The notes beneath the pieces are model-generated. The model was not told the DNA's origin and ran no database searches. It saw only the letters and a list, made by a program, of their open reading frames with translations. A program made the translations under genes and the position numbers. From IMG/VR virus record IMGVR_UViG_3300046519_000173, positions 1 through 25,014 of that record: a stretch of DNA of 25,014 nucleotides. The stretch is one strand, 5' to 3'. The DNA comes from a virus. Shown one piece after another: positions 6,438 to 13,102 of the stretch; the first letter of the stretch is position 1, and every line of letters begins with the position of its first letter.

Positions 6438-6809
6438 TCAGGCGGCGATCAGTTTGCGAGCGCGGTCAAGCAATGCTTCCGAGTCGGCCAGTGCCTGATC
6501 AATTTGCGCCAGTCGGTCGGACTGTTCTGGTGGCGCGGGTTGCGCCGACTCAATCCGGCCGTTCGCAATGTCCTGAATGAAATCTCGCAGGTGCAGGTGG
6601 TTGGCCCGGTCTGATCGTTTGAGGGTCAGTTCGCCGGTGTGGCCGCCCAGGTCAACGTTGATAAGGACGGTGGTGTCGGTGAGCTCGACTTCAAAGCTCG
6701 CATGGATGGTTTGCTCTGGCCGTTGAAGAGGGCATACGGCGGCGCCACCGACCTGAAGCATGTGGTGCAGGAGATCTTGTTTTGCCAGTGGGATGAGATA
6801 GCTGTTCAT
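6438..6809 (-). CDS. Hypothetical phage early protein
   Basis: A 123-aa soluble protein. Residues about 35-70 (HASFEVELTDTTVLINVDLGGHTGELTLKR) look like a beta-sheet domain and the C-terminus (about 95-123, DRLAQIDQALADSEALLDRA) is a probable coiled coil. Its ATG overlaps the stop of the 68-aa gene, so it is the second gene of the left operon. I do not recognise the family. Confidence 0.7.
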   Translation of the reverse strand: MNSYLIPLAKQDLLHHMLQVGGAAVCPLQRPEQTIHASFEVELTDTTVLINVDLGGHTGELTLKRSDRANHLHLRDFIQDIANGRIESAQPAPPEQSDRLAQIDQALADSEALLDRARKLIAA

Positions 6810-7012
6810 GCTGCGTCACCCCCGAACGGCCGGGAGTTACTATCGACTGCGACAATGTCGAATGACTTGACGGCTTTGATGCGGCCTTTGGGGCTGGTGA
6901 TTACCAGCAGCCCAGTGTTGCGTTGGATCGCTTCAACGGAGGCCCGGCTGCTGCATGCGGATGGGTGCAGGTACACCGGGCAACGGGTGTTGCTGTGCTG
7001 TGTGGTTTGCAT
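6806..7012 (-). CDS. Small hypothetical protein, first gene of the left operon
   Basis: 68 aa with Cys and His in the N-terminal third (CPVYLHPSACSSRASVE) and a beta-like middle (GLLVITSPKGRIKAVKSFDIVAVD). It is the first gene downstream of the leftward promoter, whose predicted start lies about 30 nt before the ATG. An ATGA overlap joins it to the next gene. No function can be named; the position suggests a very early product. Confidence 0.62.
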   Translation of the reverse strand: MQTTQHSNTRCPVYLHPSACSSRASVEAIQRNTGLLVITSPKGRIKAVKSFDIVAVDSNSRPFGGDAA

Positions 7013-7048
7013 GGCTCGTACTCTTGGTGAGAGGTAGATACGAGTGCA

Positions 7049-7077
7049 AAATTAGCAACGGCTAAATAAACTTGCAA
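7049..7077 (-). promoter_or_regulatory. Leftward early promoter (PL-like)
   Basis: On the minus strand, -35 TTGCAA (7072-7077), a 17-nt spacer and -10 TAATTT (7049-7054). The -10 overlaps operator 7052-7065 and the -35 touches operator 7077-7090, so a repressor bound at either would block RNA polymerase. The hexamers are imperfect; the placement among the operators makes the case. Confidence 0.5.
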
Positions 7078-7090
7078 TAGCAAATGCTAA
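7052..7090. promoter_or_regulatory. Left operator cluster (OL-like)
   Basis: Two sites resemble the 14-bp dyad found to the right of the repressor gene: TTAGCAACGGCTAA (7052-7065) and ATAGCAAATGCTAA (7077-7090), with centres 25 bp apart. A further half-site, TTAGCAA, is at 7104-7110. They straddle the leftward promoter. Confidence 0.72.
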
Positions 7091-7108
7091 ATTAGTTTTT
7101 CGATTAGC

Positions 7109-7133
7109 AAAAAAAACCCGCACTTGGCGGGTT
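7109..7133 (-). terminator. Terminator of the repressor gene
   Basis: AACCCGC (7115-7121) and GCGGGTT (7127-7133) form a stem with a 5-nt loop. The A-run at 7109-7116 is a U-tract on the minus strand. It ends repressor transcription before the left operon. Confidence 0.85.
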
Positions 7134-7150
7134 CTTCGATGTGTGAGGTC

Positions 7151-7897
7151 CTACAGCAACACGGAATACCAGAAGACCTTGCCGATCACGATGATCTCGT
7201 TTTTGATGAGGTCAGTCGCGCTGTATTCTTCGTCGGGATGCTCTTCACGATTGTAGCTGCGCATTCTCAAGCCCCCGCCAGGTAAGCGGTATAGGGTCTT
7301 AACTCTCAGCTGACCACCGTGATTCAGCGCGTACATTTTTCCATCTGTGATGGTTGTACAGCCCTGGTCTACACCGACGGTGCTGCCGTGTGGCAGTACA
7401 GGCTCCATGCTGTTGCCGTTAACTGTTACGCATACGGCCTCATTCGCCTGAACGTTTTGCCGCCGAAGCGTCATCTTTCCGAATCGAAGTTTTTGCTTGT
7501 GGGACTGGTGAACCGCAGTCCGGCCGCTTCCCGCGGACAATTCAACTTCCTTAAGGAAAGGCACGTAAACCTCGTCATCATCCAATGGGGTATCGTCGTC
7601 CCAGACGTCGATTGGGCCGAGGTAATCGGCGTTGCTGTCGACGGACTGATTCTCAGATGGTGGCAGCGTTCCGGTTGTGGAGGTGCGCATCGAGACAAAT
7701 GGCGTGGTGAGGGTTCCCTCAGCAAGGCCGATTTTCGCTTCAAGATTCGCCGCCGCCTTTTCACCCAACGATCTATGCCCATTGAGAAGCTGGGAAAGGT
7801 ACGAGGCGTCCAGGTTGTAATGCTCGGCGAACTCTTTCTGGGTTCTTTCACCCATCAAGTCGCGCAAAACTTGAATTCGCATTTTCTTTATATCCAT
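7151..7897 (-). CDS. CI/LexA-type phage repressor (XRE HTH plus S24 peptidase)
   Basis: About 248 aa from the ATG at 7897. A TTG at 7924 would add nine residues but lies inside an operator, and GGAAGG suits the ATG, though 13 nt away. Residues about 3-60 form an XRE helix-turn-helix (TQKEFAEHYNLDASYLSQLLNG). After an acidic linker comes the S24 self-cleavage domain: a SAGSG cleavage-type site (Ala-Gly at 122-123), Ser163 in NGNSMEP and Lys200 in RVKTLYRL. Such repressors hold lysogeny and cleave themselves when activated RecA signals DNA damage. Operators flank the gene on both sides, so it should repress both early operons and influence its own transcription. Confidence 0.95.
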   Translation of the reverse strand: MDIKKMRIQVLRDLMGERTQKEFAEHYNLDASYLSQLLNGHRSLGEKAAANLEAKIGLAEGTLTTPFVSMRTSTTGTLPPSENQSVDSNADYLGPIDVWDDDTPLDDDEVYVPFLKEVELSAGSGRTAVHQSHKQKLRFGKMTLRRQNVQANEAVCVTVNGNSMEPVLPHGSTVGVDQGCTTITDGKMYALNHGGQLRVKTLYRLPGGGLRMRSYNREEHPDEEYSATDLIKNEIIVIGKVFWYSVLL

Positions 7898-7917
7898 TCG
7901 CCAATCATCGCCTTCCG

Positions 7918-7971
7918 TTAGCAAACAGTAAATTACGTTTTGCTATTGCTCAATGCATTAGCAATTGCTAA
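7918..7971. promoter_or_regulatory. Right operator cluster (OR-like), three sites
   Basis: A perfect 14-bp palindrome TTAGCAATTGCTAA lies at 7958-7971. A related site is at 7939-7952 (TGAGCAATAGCAAA on the minus strand). A weaker one, TTAGCAAACAGTAA, at 7918-7931 abuts the repressor leader. Centres are 19 and 21 bp apart, as in a lambda-like three-site operator between divergent ci and cro. Confidence 0.75.
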
Positions 7972-7974
7972 TCT
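7946..7974 (+). promoter_or_regulatory. Rightward early promoter (PR-like)
   Basis: -35 TTGCTC (7946-7951), a 17-nt spacer and -10 TAATCT (7969-7974), overlapping the two strongest right operators. It would start about 15 nt before the AAGGAGG ribosome site of the Cro-like gene. The -10 match is modest. Confidence 0.5.
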
Positions 7975-7996
7975 CGGCGCTCAGAAGGAGGTGTGT

Positions 7997-8224
7997 ATGA
8001 CCTTGCACGAGTATTTGAAAAGTCTTGATAAGGCGTCGCTGGATGCATTTGCGGGCCGATGCGGTACGTCAGTAGGCCAGTTGAAGCAGGTCGCTTACGG
8101 CAATCGCAGGGCTAGCGCCGCTTTGGCGGTAGGCATCGAGCGAGAGTCTGCGGGTTCAGTCACCTGCGAACAGCTTCGTGCAGATATCGACTGGGCTTAT
8201 TTGCGCGGGTCCAAAGGAGCTTAA
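7997..8224 (+). CDS. Cro-like / YdaS-type DNA-binding regulator
   Basis: 75 aa from the ATG at 7997, with a near-perfect AAGGAGG ribosome site 7 nt upstream; the longer frame from 7940 would start within the operators and is rejected. SLDAFAGRCGTSVGQLKQVAYGNRRASAALAVGIERESAG (about 14-53) is a helix-turn-helix of the Cro/YdaS type. It diverges from the repressor across shared operators, the position of Cro, which turns down repressor synthesis and commits to lytic growth. The YdaS family also includes antitoxin-like proteins, but no YdaT-like partner follows. Confidence 0.82.
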   Translation: MTLHEYLKSLDKASLDAFAGRCGTSVGQLKQVAYGNRRASAALAVGIERESAGSVTCEQLRADIDWAYLRGSKGA

Positions 8225-8338
8225 AAGGTGCCGAGCTGGGGCCTCTCACCAAAGATCCCCCAACTCAGCTACGACGACACACAGCACATGCACATCGGTC
8301 GTGGTCGTAGGATAGGGTTTGCCCTGGTCTATGGCTAC

Positions 8339-8361
8339 ACCGTAAATAGGGGATTTACGGT
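8339..8361 (+). promoter_or_regulatory. Hairpin holding the cII ribosome-binding site in its loop
   Basis: ACCGTAAAT (8339-8347) and ATTTACGGT (8353-8361) form a perfect 9-bp stem whose 5-nt loop is AGGGG (8348-8352), the only Shine-Dalgarno-like sequence before the ATG at 8363. As RNA it would present or restrict the ribosome site; as DNA it is a dyad that could be an operator. Confidence 0.55.
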
Positions 8362-8362
8362 T

Positions 8363-8851
8363 ATGAGTCGCACAGATCTTTTGCCGGACGCTGGTCCGGT
8401 TCTTCCATTGCGTCAGGCGATTTATCGCGCTGGTCGTGACTACAAGGGCGGAATTACCGCCCTTGCTTTTGACATGGTGTTGGATAACGACACCCTTCAA
8501 AAGAAACTCAAGCTCGATGAAGAGCGCCGTTGGCTAAACCCTGATGAACTTGAAGAGTTGATCAGGCTAACTGGCGATTCGCGCTTGCTCGATGCGCTGA
8601 TGCGTCCGGCAGGCGCAGTCTGGTACCGCCCGGTACCAGTGCCAGCAACGCGTGATGCTTTGAAAGCCGTTGGCAAGTTGCTCGGCGAGACCGGTGAGTT
8701 TGTGGCCGCGATGCATGATGGCGCTGCCGACAACGTGTGGGAGCTTCACGAAGTCCTCGAGCTAGAAAAGCAGGGCATGGACGTTATCCGCGAAATCCTC
8801 GGCATCATGGCGGGAGCTCGTCAGGCGATGGAGGATCGCAAAAATGGCTGA
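8363..8851 (+). CDS. Phage regulatory protein CII (CP76-like)
   Basis: 162 aa from the ATG at 8363. The frame extends upstream to 8228, but that part crosses the hairpin and reads as an unlikely peptide. The sequence LRQAIYRAGRDYKGGITALAFDMVLDNDTLQKKLKLDEERRWLNPDELEELIRLTGD matches phage CII/CP76 regulators, which bind DNA and influence the lysis-lysogeny choice. The C-terminal half is helical (NVWELHEVLELEKQGMDVIREI). It follows cro in the right operon after a 138-nt gap and overlaps the TraR-like gene by 8 nt. The hairpin at 8339-8361 suggests translational or operator control. Confidence 0.85.
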   Translation: MSRTDLLPDAGPVLPLRQAIYRAGRDYKGGITALAFDMVLDNDTLQKKLKLDEERRWLNPDELEELIRLTGDSRLLDALMRPAGAVWYRPVPVPATRDALKAVGKLLGETGEFVAAMHDGAADNVWELHEVLELEKQGMDVIREILGIMAGARQAMEDRKNG

Positions 8852-9050
8852 CGACATCGATCGTGCTAATGACCAGGCGCAATACCTGCTCGACGTTGCC
8901 CTTCACCGTAGTCGCCGCGTTCCTTCGAATCGCGTCAGCGCGCAATTCTGCGAGGATTGTGATGACCCTATCCCGTTGCTTCGACAGCAGACGATTGAGG
9001 GTTGCGAGACCTGCGTTCACTGCCAGGGGTTACGGGAGGCTCGGCGATGA
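8844..9050 (+). CDS. TraR/DksA-family zinc-finger protein
   Basis: 68 aa. Residues 36-60 form the C-x2-C-x17-C-x2-C zinc finger of the family (Cys36, Cys39, Cys57, Cys60; an extra Cys54). Short TraR-like members lack most of the DksA coiled coil, bind the RNA polymerase secondary channel and mimic ppGpp/DksA effects, so the phage may use it to tune host transcription. GGAGG precedes the ATG, which overlaps the cII stop region. Its stop overlaps the primase ATG (ATGA), so it is translationally coupled to replication genes. Confidence 0.88.
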   Translation: MADDIDRANDQAQYLLDVALHRSRRVPSNRVSAQFCEDCDDPIPLLRQQTIEGCETCVHCQGLREARR

Positions 9051-11743
9051 GTGAATCGGCCAAGGGACTAGCCATCGCCACATGGGCAAAACGTTACATC
9101 ACTACTTTCGATCTCGCCCTGGTCTCCATTGAGCCAGGTGAGAAAGCCCCAAAGGGTCTGGGGTGGAACAAACCCGGCGGTTACATCACTGATGCCGCCA
9201 CTGCTGAAGCATTCTGGCAACGAAACCCTAATCACAACCTCGGCGTCGTACTCGGGCCGAGCCGTGTCTGTTCGCTGGATGTCGACGACGTTCAATGGAC
9301 GCGGCATGTGTTGTACGAGCTGCTGGGTGTCGATCTGGATGCCATGGCGCTGGTGTATCCGACGATTGTTGGTAACCCAGCGCGCTTCAGGGTGATGTTC
9401 AAAGTGCCAGAAGGCATTGAGCTGACCCGACACTCGCTTTCCTGGCCGAATGAAAAAGACCCTGACGGTTCGATTCATAAAAGCCTGATGAATAAGGCCA
9501 AGGCTGCGAAAGAGCAGGGCGATAGTGTCGGGGAAGCTGAAGCGCGCGCGGAGGCTGAAGAGTACAAGCGCATCACGGTGTTCGAGCTTCGGGCTGGCCT
9601 GGTACAGGACGTGTTTCCGCCTTCGATTCACCCGGGCACCGGCAAGCCTTACACCTGGAGAACCCCACCGAACGCCAACGACGGCCTGCCGACGCTGACT
9701 GTCGATCTGCTGAATATCTGGCAAGGCTGGGAATTCTTCAAGCGTGATGCCGAGGCAGCCTGCCCGTGGGCGATCAAGCCAACCGCGGCGCCGGCGAAAG
9801 TCATTAAGCGTTCAGCACCTGCTGCTGGTAAGCAGCCGTCGGTGATCGATGAGTTCAACCGCTGCCACGATATCGAGGAACTGCTGCGTACTCATGGCTA
9901 TATCAAGCGGGGCAGCAAGTGGCTTTACCCGCAGAGCAGCACCGGCTTGCCGGGTGTGACAATTGCTGACGGCAAGGTCTATTCGCACCACGGCGCAGAT
10001 CCGCTCGCGAACGGGCATCAGAACGACGCCTTCGAGGTGTTCTGTTTGCTCGAGCACGGCGGCGATCAGTCGAAAGCGGTGAAGGACGCTGCGCGTATTT
10101 TGGGTATGCAGCGTTCATCGCGGGCTGATCTGCGGGATTTTCCCCCGACCCCATCCGGTGATGTGAGTTTGCCGAGCTGTGCGAACGACGCCATCGGCGA
10201 GGCTGCTCCGGCTCCTGACGGGGGGGCGGGGGAGGCACTGACGTTAGACCATTTACTTCGTCGTTTTGCGCTGGTCGAGGGCACCACGCAAGTATGGGAC
10301 TGCGACCAGTCGCGGGTGATGAAGAAGGCCGCATTTGAAGCGCGCGTGGGCAAGCCGCTCGCCAAGGCGTGGCTGGACGACATGGGCAAACGGTTGATTG
10401 CTGATGAACACGTCCGCGACATCGAGCAAGCGCGGCGTATGGCGGGTAAGAAGGGCGGCGCGCTCGGTATGCCGCCGACTGATCGGTATGTGTACATCGA
10501 TGGCACCAAGGATGTGTGGGATCGGGAAAAAAAGCGGCGTATTGCCGAAGGCGCCGTGAAGATGGCGCTGGGTGACACTTATCCGCTGTGGCTCAACAGC
10601 AGTGAGCGGCGCACCGTGGATGTCGAACACATCGTGTTTGATCCGACCATGAGCAAGGACCCTGCGGTGTACATCAATACCTTTGATGGCCTGCCGTTGG
10701 AACCGGTTAGAAATGATGAAGCCTGCGCCAATCTGCGGTGGCTGATTTCGTTTTTGTGCAACCACGATGAAGCGGCGGCCCAATGGCTGGTCCGCTGGTT
10801 GGCGTACCCGTTGCAACACCTGGGCGCCAAGATGGACACCGCGGTACTGATGCACTCGATCATGGAAGGCTCGGGCAAAAGCCTGCTGTTCGCCGATGCA
10901 CTGGGCATGCTGTATGGCCAGTACGCGGCCACGGTCGGCCAGACGCAGTTGGAGAGCAACTTCAACGCCTGGCAAAGCCGCAAGTTATGGTCGGTGTTCG
11001 AAGAGGTTGTGAGCCGTGATCAGCGGTACAACCAGGTGGGCAAGATCAAGCACCTGATCACCGGAAAAACGGTGCGAATGGAATCGAAGTTCATCAACGG
11101 TTGGGAGGAAGCCAACCACATGAACGCGGTATTCCTGAGCAACGAAATTTTGCCGTGGCCGATCAGTGACAGTGACCGGCGGATGCTGGTGATGTGGCCT
11201 ATGGAAACCTTGCCGGTCGAACGGCAAAAGGCGATCGGACGAGAGCTGGAGCAGGGTGGCGTCGCGGCGCTATACGGCTGGTTGTTGTCGGTCGATCTTG
11301 GCGACTTCAACCAGCGGACTCGGCCACCCTCGACGGATGCCCGCGAACGATTGGTGGCCTTGAGTCGGGCCGGATGGCAGACGTTCTTGCATCTGTGGAA
11401 ATACAGCGAGTTGGGCCAGGGGCTTTGGGGGCCATGTCTGTCGACGGACCTTTATTCGCTGTTCCTCGAATGGTGCCAGCGCAATAAAGAGCATGTGATG
11501 AGTCAGACGAAGTTCTCGCTGTTCATCAGTTCCGAGGTCGATAAGACGCGAGCCATTCCTTGGACCGATGGCAACAACCGGCGATTTGGCGCGTTCTTTT
11601 TTCCCGTCGAGCAGGATGCTTCCCCGCCCCCATCACTGAAGGCGGCCGAGCTGGGCAAGCAGGTCGTGAACTGGCGGGCCAAGGCGAAGCTGGCAGGCTG
11701 GCATGTGGACACCTGGGACCACATCAAGGCAGCTGCCGCATGA
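9047..11743 (+). CDS. Phage replication primase-helicase (Prim-Pol plus DUF5906-like ATPase)
   Basis: 898 aa from the ATG at 9047, chosen for GGGAGG upstream and the ATGA overlap with the TraR-like gene. The N-terminal 250 residues look like a bifunctional primase/polymerase domain (LALVSIEPGEKAPKGLGWNK; LGVVLG then SLDVDD at 76-81, the metal-binding acidic motif). The C-terminal half is a DUF5906/SF3-like helicase ATPase with Walker A GSGKS at 608-612, then LWSVFEEVVSRDQ, a candidate Walker B, and VFLSNE with SDSDRRMLVMWP. It should prime and unwind phage DNA at the origin. A repeat-rich stretch follows immediately and may be that origin. Confidence 0.9.
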   Translation: MSESAKGLAIATWAKRYITTFDLALVSIEPGEKAPKGLGWNKPGGYITDAATAEAFWQRNPNHNLGVVLGPSRVCSLDVDDVQWTRHVLYELLGVDLDAMALVYPTIVGNPARFRVMFKVPEGIELTRHSLSWPNEKDPDGSIHKSLMNKAKAAKEQGDSVGEAEARAEAEEYKRITVFELRAGLVQDVFPPSIHPGTGKPYTWRTPPNANDGLPTLTVDLLNIWQGWEFFKRDAEAACPWAIKPTAAPAKVIKRSAPAAGKQPSVIDEFNRCHDIEELLRTHGYIKRGSKWLYPQSSTGLPGVTIADGKVYSHHGADPLANGHQNDAFEVFCLLEHGGDQSKAVKDAARILGMQRSSRADLRDFPPTPSGDVSLPSCANDAIGEAAPAPDGGAGEALTLDHLLRRFALVEGTTQVWDCDQSRVMKKAAFEARVGKPLAKAWLDDMGKRLIADEHVRDIEQARRMAGKKGGALGMPPTDRYVYIDGTKDVWDREKKRRIAEGAVKMALGDTYPLWLNSSERRTVDVEHIVFDPTMSKDPAVYINTFDGLPLEPVRNDEACANLRWLISFLCNHDEAAAQWLVRWLAYPLQHLGAKMDTAVLMHSIMEGSGKSLLFADALGMLYGQYAATVGQTQLESNFNAWQSRKLWSVFEEVVSRDQRYNQVGKIKHLITGKTVRMESKFINGWEEANHMNAVFLSNEILPWPISDSDRRMLVMWPMETLPVERQKAIGRELEQGGVAALYGWLLSVDLGDFNQRTRPPSTDARERLVALSRAGWQTFLHLWKYSELGQGLWGPCLSTDLYSLFLEWCQRNKEHVMSQTKFSLFISSEVDKTRAIPWTDGNNRRFGAFFFPVEQDASPPPSLKAAELGKQVVNWRAKAKLAGWHVDTWDHIKAAAA

Positions 11744-11754
11744 CTACATCTAAA

Positions 11755-12049
11755 TGTGTGTTGGGTGTGTCGGGTGTGTGTTGGGTTGATTTCAGATACC
11801 CCACACAAATTGGAGCCTTCTTTTTCGGCGGTTTGCGGGCTTTGTGTCGAGTGTGTTGGGTTTCGCTGCGCGTGCGCGCATGCGTGACGTTAGATGTGCG
11901 GTTTCTGATGGCTGATTATTTTCTTCATGCGAGGACGGAAATACCCAACAAACCCAACACACTAAACACAACTCGATTAAAGCTATTGATTTTTAAAGGG
12001 TTTGGTTTGTGTTGGGTTTGTGTCGGGTTGTGTGTTTTTTGTGTCGGGT
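11755..12049. repeat. Iteron-like GTGTYGGGT repeats around an AT-rich core, possible replication origin
   Basis: The 9-mer GTGT(T/C)GGGT recurs on the plus strand at 11758, 11767, 11778, 11853, 12009, 12020 and 12041, with a near copy at 11844. It also occurs inverted: ACCCAACAC at 11952-11960 and ACCCAACAA at 11943-11951. Between the inverted and downstream direct copies is an AT-rich segment (about 11971-11998). Repeats flanking an AT-rich unwinding element directly after a primase-helicase gene resemble an iteron origin. This stretch (11744-12072) shows no convincing gene: the frame is open only because the G/T-rich repeats lack stops and translates to low-complexity Cys/Val/Gly/Trp sequence. 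Confidence 0.6.
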
Positions 12050-12072
12050 TCGGTTTTCGGGGGAGTAGGGCG

Positions 12073-12555
12073 ATGATCGAGGCAATGGAAGTACTGCTAA
12101 AGCACTGGGGTGAGCAAATTCGGCTTAATGGCGAAAGCGGCGGCATGGGCAGCCCGATGGCTACGATCATGGAGTGGGGTGGCTGCGCGCCACGCGGCAC
12201 GCCCGGATCCCGAGTCATCCTCGGCGCTGGTGCAGGCCCTGATGCAGTTGCACAGGAGATCGCCGCCGCGCTGTCGGAGATCGGGCGTCAGGGTGAGCAG
12301 GGTGATCGGCTAATGCGGCTGGCAGGTCTGCGTTACGGCGATGATCCGGCGCCGACCTGGTTGATGCAGCTGCATCTGCTTGAGATGGAGTCAAGAGCGA
12401 AACAGACTTACTACGACCAGGTGCATCGTCTGCATGAGCGGCTGCTGGAAGTGTTGGCTGAGCGTGCCGATGCCCGTAAATGGCTTACCACTGGTCGGGG
12501 CGTTCTACCTCAAAGTCTCCTCAAAGTTGCGTCAAAGTTGCGTCGAGTTGGATAA
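12073..12555 (+). CDS. Hypothetical protein in the position of a late antiterminator (Q-like)
   Basis: 160 aa from the ATG at 12073, preceded by GGGGAG. The open frame continues upstream through the repeat zone to an ATG at 11740 that overlaps the primase stop, but that extension is low complexity. The protein starts MIEAMEVLLKHWGEQIRLNG, has a Gly-rich middle (RVILGAGAGPDAVAQEI) and a helical C-terminal half. Sequence alone does not identify the family. It is the last gene before a hairpin, a terminator and the holin, where lambda-like phages place the antiterminator Q. Its last codons contain an 11-bp tandem repeat, suggesting that the DNA also has a regulatory job. Confidence 0.65.
   Translation: MIEAMEVLLKHWGEQIRLNGESGGMGSPMATIMEWGGCAPRGTPGSRVILGAGAGPDAVAQEIAAALSEIGRQGEQGDRLMRLAGLRYGDDPAPTWLMQLHLLEMESRAKQTYYDQVHRLHERLLEVLAERADARKWLTTGRGVLPQSLLKVASKLRRVG
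12510..12542. repeat. 11-bp tandem repeat at the end of the Q-like gene
   Basis: TCAAAGTCTCC (12510-12520), TCAAAGTTGCG (12521-12531) and TCAAAGTTGCG (12532-12542), followed by a diverged TCGAGTTGGAT. The period is 11, not a multiple of three, so it is not a protein repeat. It matches one DNA helical turn, as expected for protein sites on one face. Confidence 0.6.
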
Positions 12556-12592
12556 CCGAAAATGCCCCCTTTTCGGTTCCGTACTCAGGGGG
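12554..12592 (+). promoter_or_regulatory. Hairpin / potential H-type pseudoknot at the stop of the Q-like gene
   Basis: AACCGAAAA (12554-12562) pairs perfectly with TTTTCGGTT (12570-12578). Its loop TGCCCCC contains CCCCC (12565-12569), which can pair with GGGGG (12588-12592). Loop lengths (2 and 9 nt) suit an H-type pseudoknot. The stop codon TAA (12553-12555) overlaps the stem base. Confidence 0.5.
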
Positions 12593-12683
12593 TAAAAAGT
12601 CGCCACGATATGAAATTTGCGCCTTGGCGCTGACCTCGCACGTGCTGTGCAGCTTCACCCGGCTCTCCCTGTGCCGGTCACCT

Positions 12684-12706
12684 AACCCCGCTTCGGCGGG
12701 GTTTTT
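12684..12706 (+). terminator. Terminator between Q-like gene and holin
   Basis: AACCCCGC (12684-12691) and GCGGGGTT (12696-12703) form an 8-bp stem with a TTCG tetraloop, then a T-run to 12706. It lies 25 nt before the holin ATG, the place of lambda tR'. Late transcription would have to pass it by antitermination or readthrough. Confidence 0.9.
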
Positions 12707-12730
12707 CATTCCATTGCCGAGGAGGCACGC

Positions 12731-13081
12731 ATGTCGACTGAACAGGAGGTGCAGCAGTCGCTGGCCGATCTTCCAACCTGGCTACTGATTCTGGTGGCGC
12801 TCGCGGGTTTGACCGGGGAGATGTGGCGCGCTGATGCGGCAGGGATGGCGGTGCCGGTGTTGTTGAAGCGCGTGCTGTTGCGCTTCGGTGCTTCGGCAGT
12901 GTTTGGGCTGGCGACGGTGATGCTCGTCACGGCGCTGGGATGCAGCTTGATGACTGCCGCTGCAATAGGCAGCGTTGTGGCTTGTCTCGGCGCCGATGTG
13001 GCCAGCGGGTTGTACGCCCGGTGGTTGGCTAAGCGGGCAGGGATCTGCGAGGCGCCGCCGAGCGGCGGCGGGCAGGCATGA
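12731..13081 (+). CDS. Phage holin
   Basis: 116 aa with hydrophobic segments at about 16-30 (WLLILVALAGLTG), 53-72 (GASAVFGLATVMLVTALG) and 74-92 (LMTAAAIGSVVACLGADVA), and a charged C-terminus (YARWLAKRAG onwards), a typical small holin layout. Holins form holes in the inner membrane and time lysis. GAGGAGG precedes the ATG. It is the first gene after the late terminator. No endolysin or spanin follows: the next gene is the terminase small subunit, so the other lysis genes must lie elsewhere, probably after the tail genes beyond the window. Confidence 0.8.
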   Translation: MSTEQEVQQSLADLPTWLLILVALAGLTGEMWRADAAGMAVPVLLKRVLLRFGASAVFGLATVMLVTALGCSLMTAAAIGSVVACLGADVASGLYARWLAKRAGICEAPPSGGGQA

Positions 13082-13102
13082 GATCGCCGGGGACCCTGGG
13101 GT

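Noticed and set aside
7898-7924. TTG start adding nine residues to the repressor
   Set aside because: It overlaps an operator and is a rarer start; the ATG at 7897 is closer to a GGAAGG sequence and to the family N-terminus. Not fully excluded.
8228-8362. Upstream extension of the cII frame (45 codons)
   Set aside because: It runs through the ribosome-site hairpin, gives an unlikely peptide and homologous CII proteins start near MSRTDLLPDAG.
11755-12049. Short repeats as a CRISPR array
   Set aside because: The units are 9 bp, irregularly spaced, present in both orientations and without spacers of constant length or cas genes.
12611-12634. Seven-codon frame (MKFAPWR) before the late terminator, as a possible leader peptide
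   Set aside because: There is no ribosome site upstream and no run of regulatory codons, so it is probably chance.
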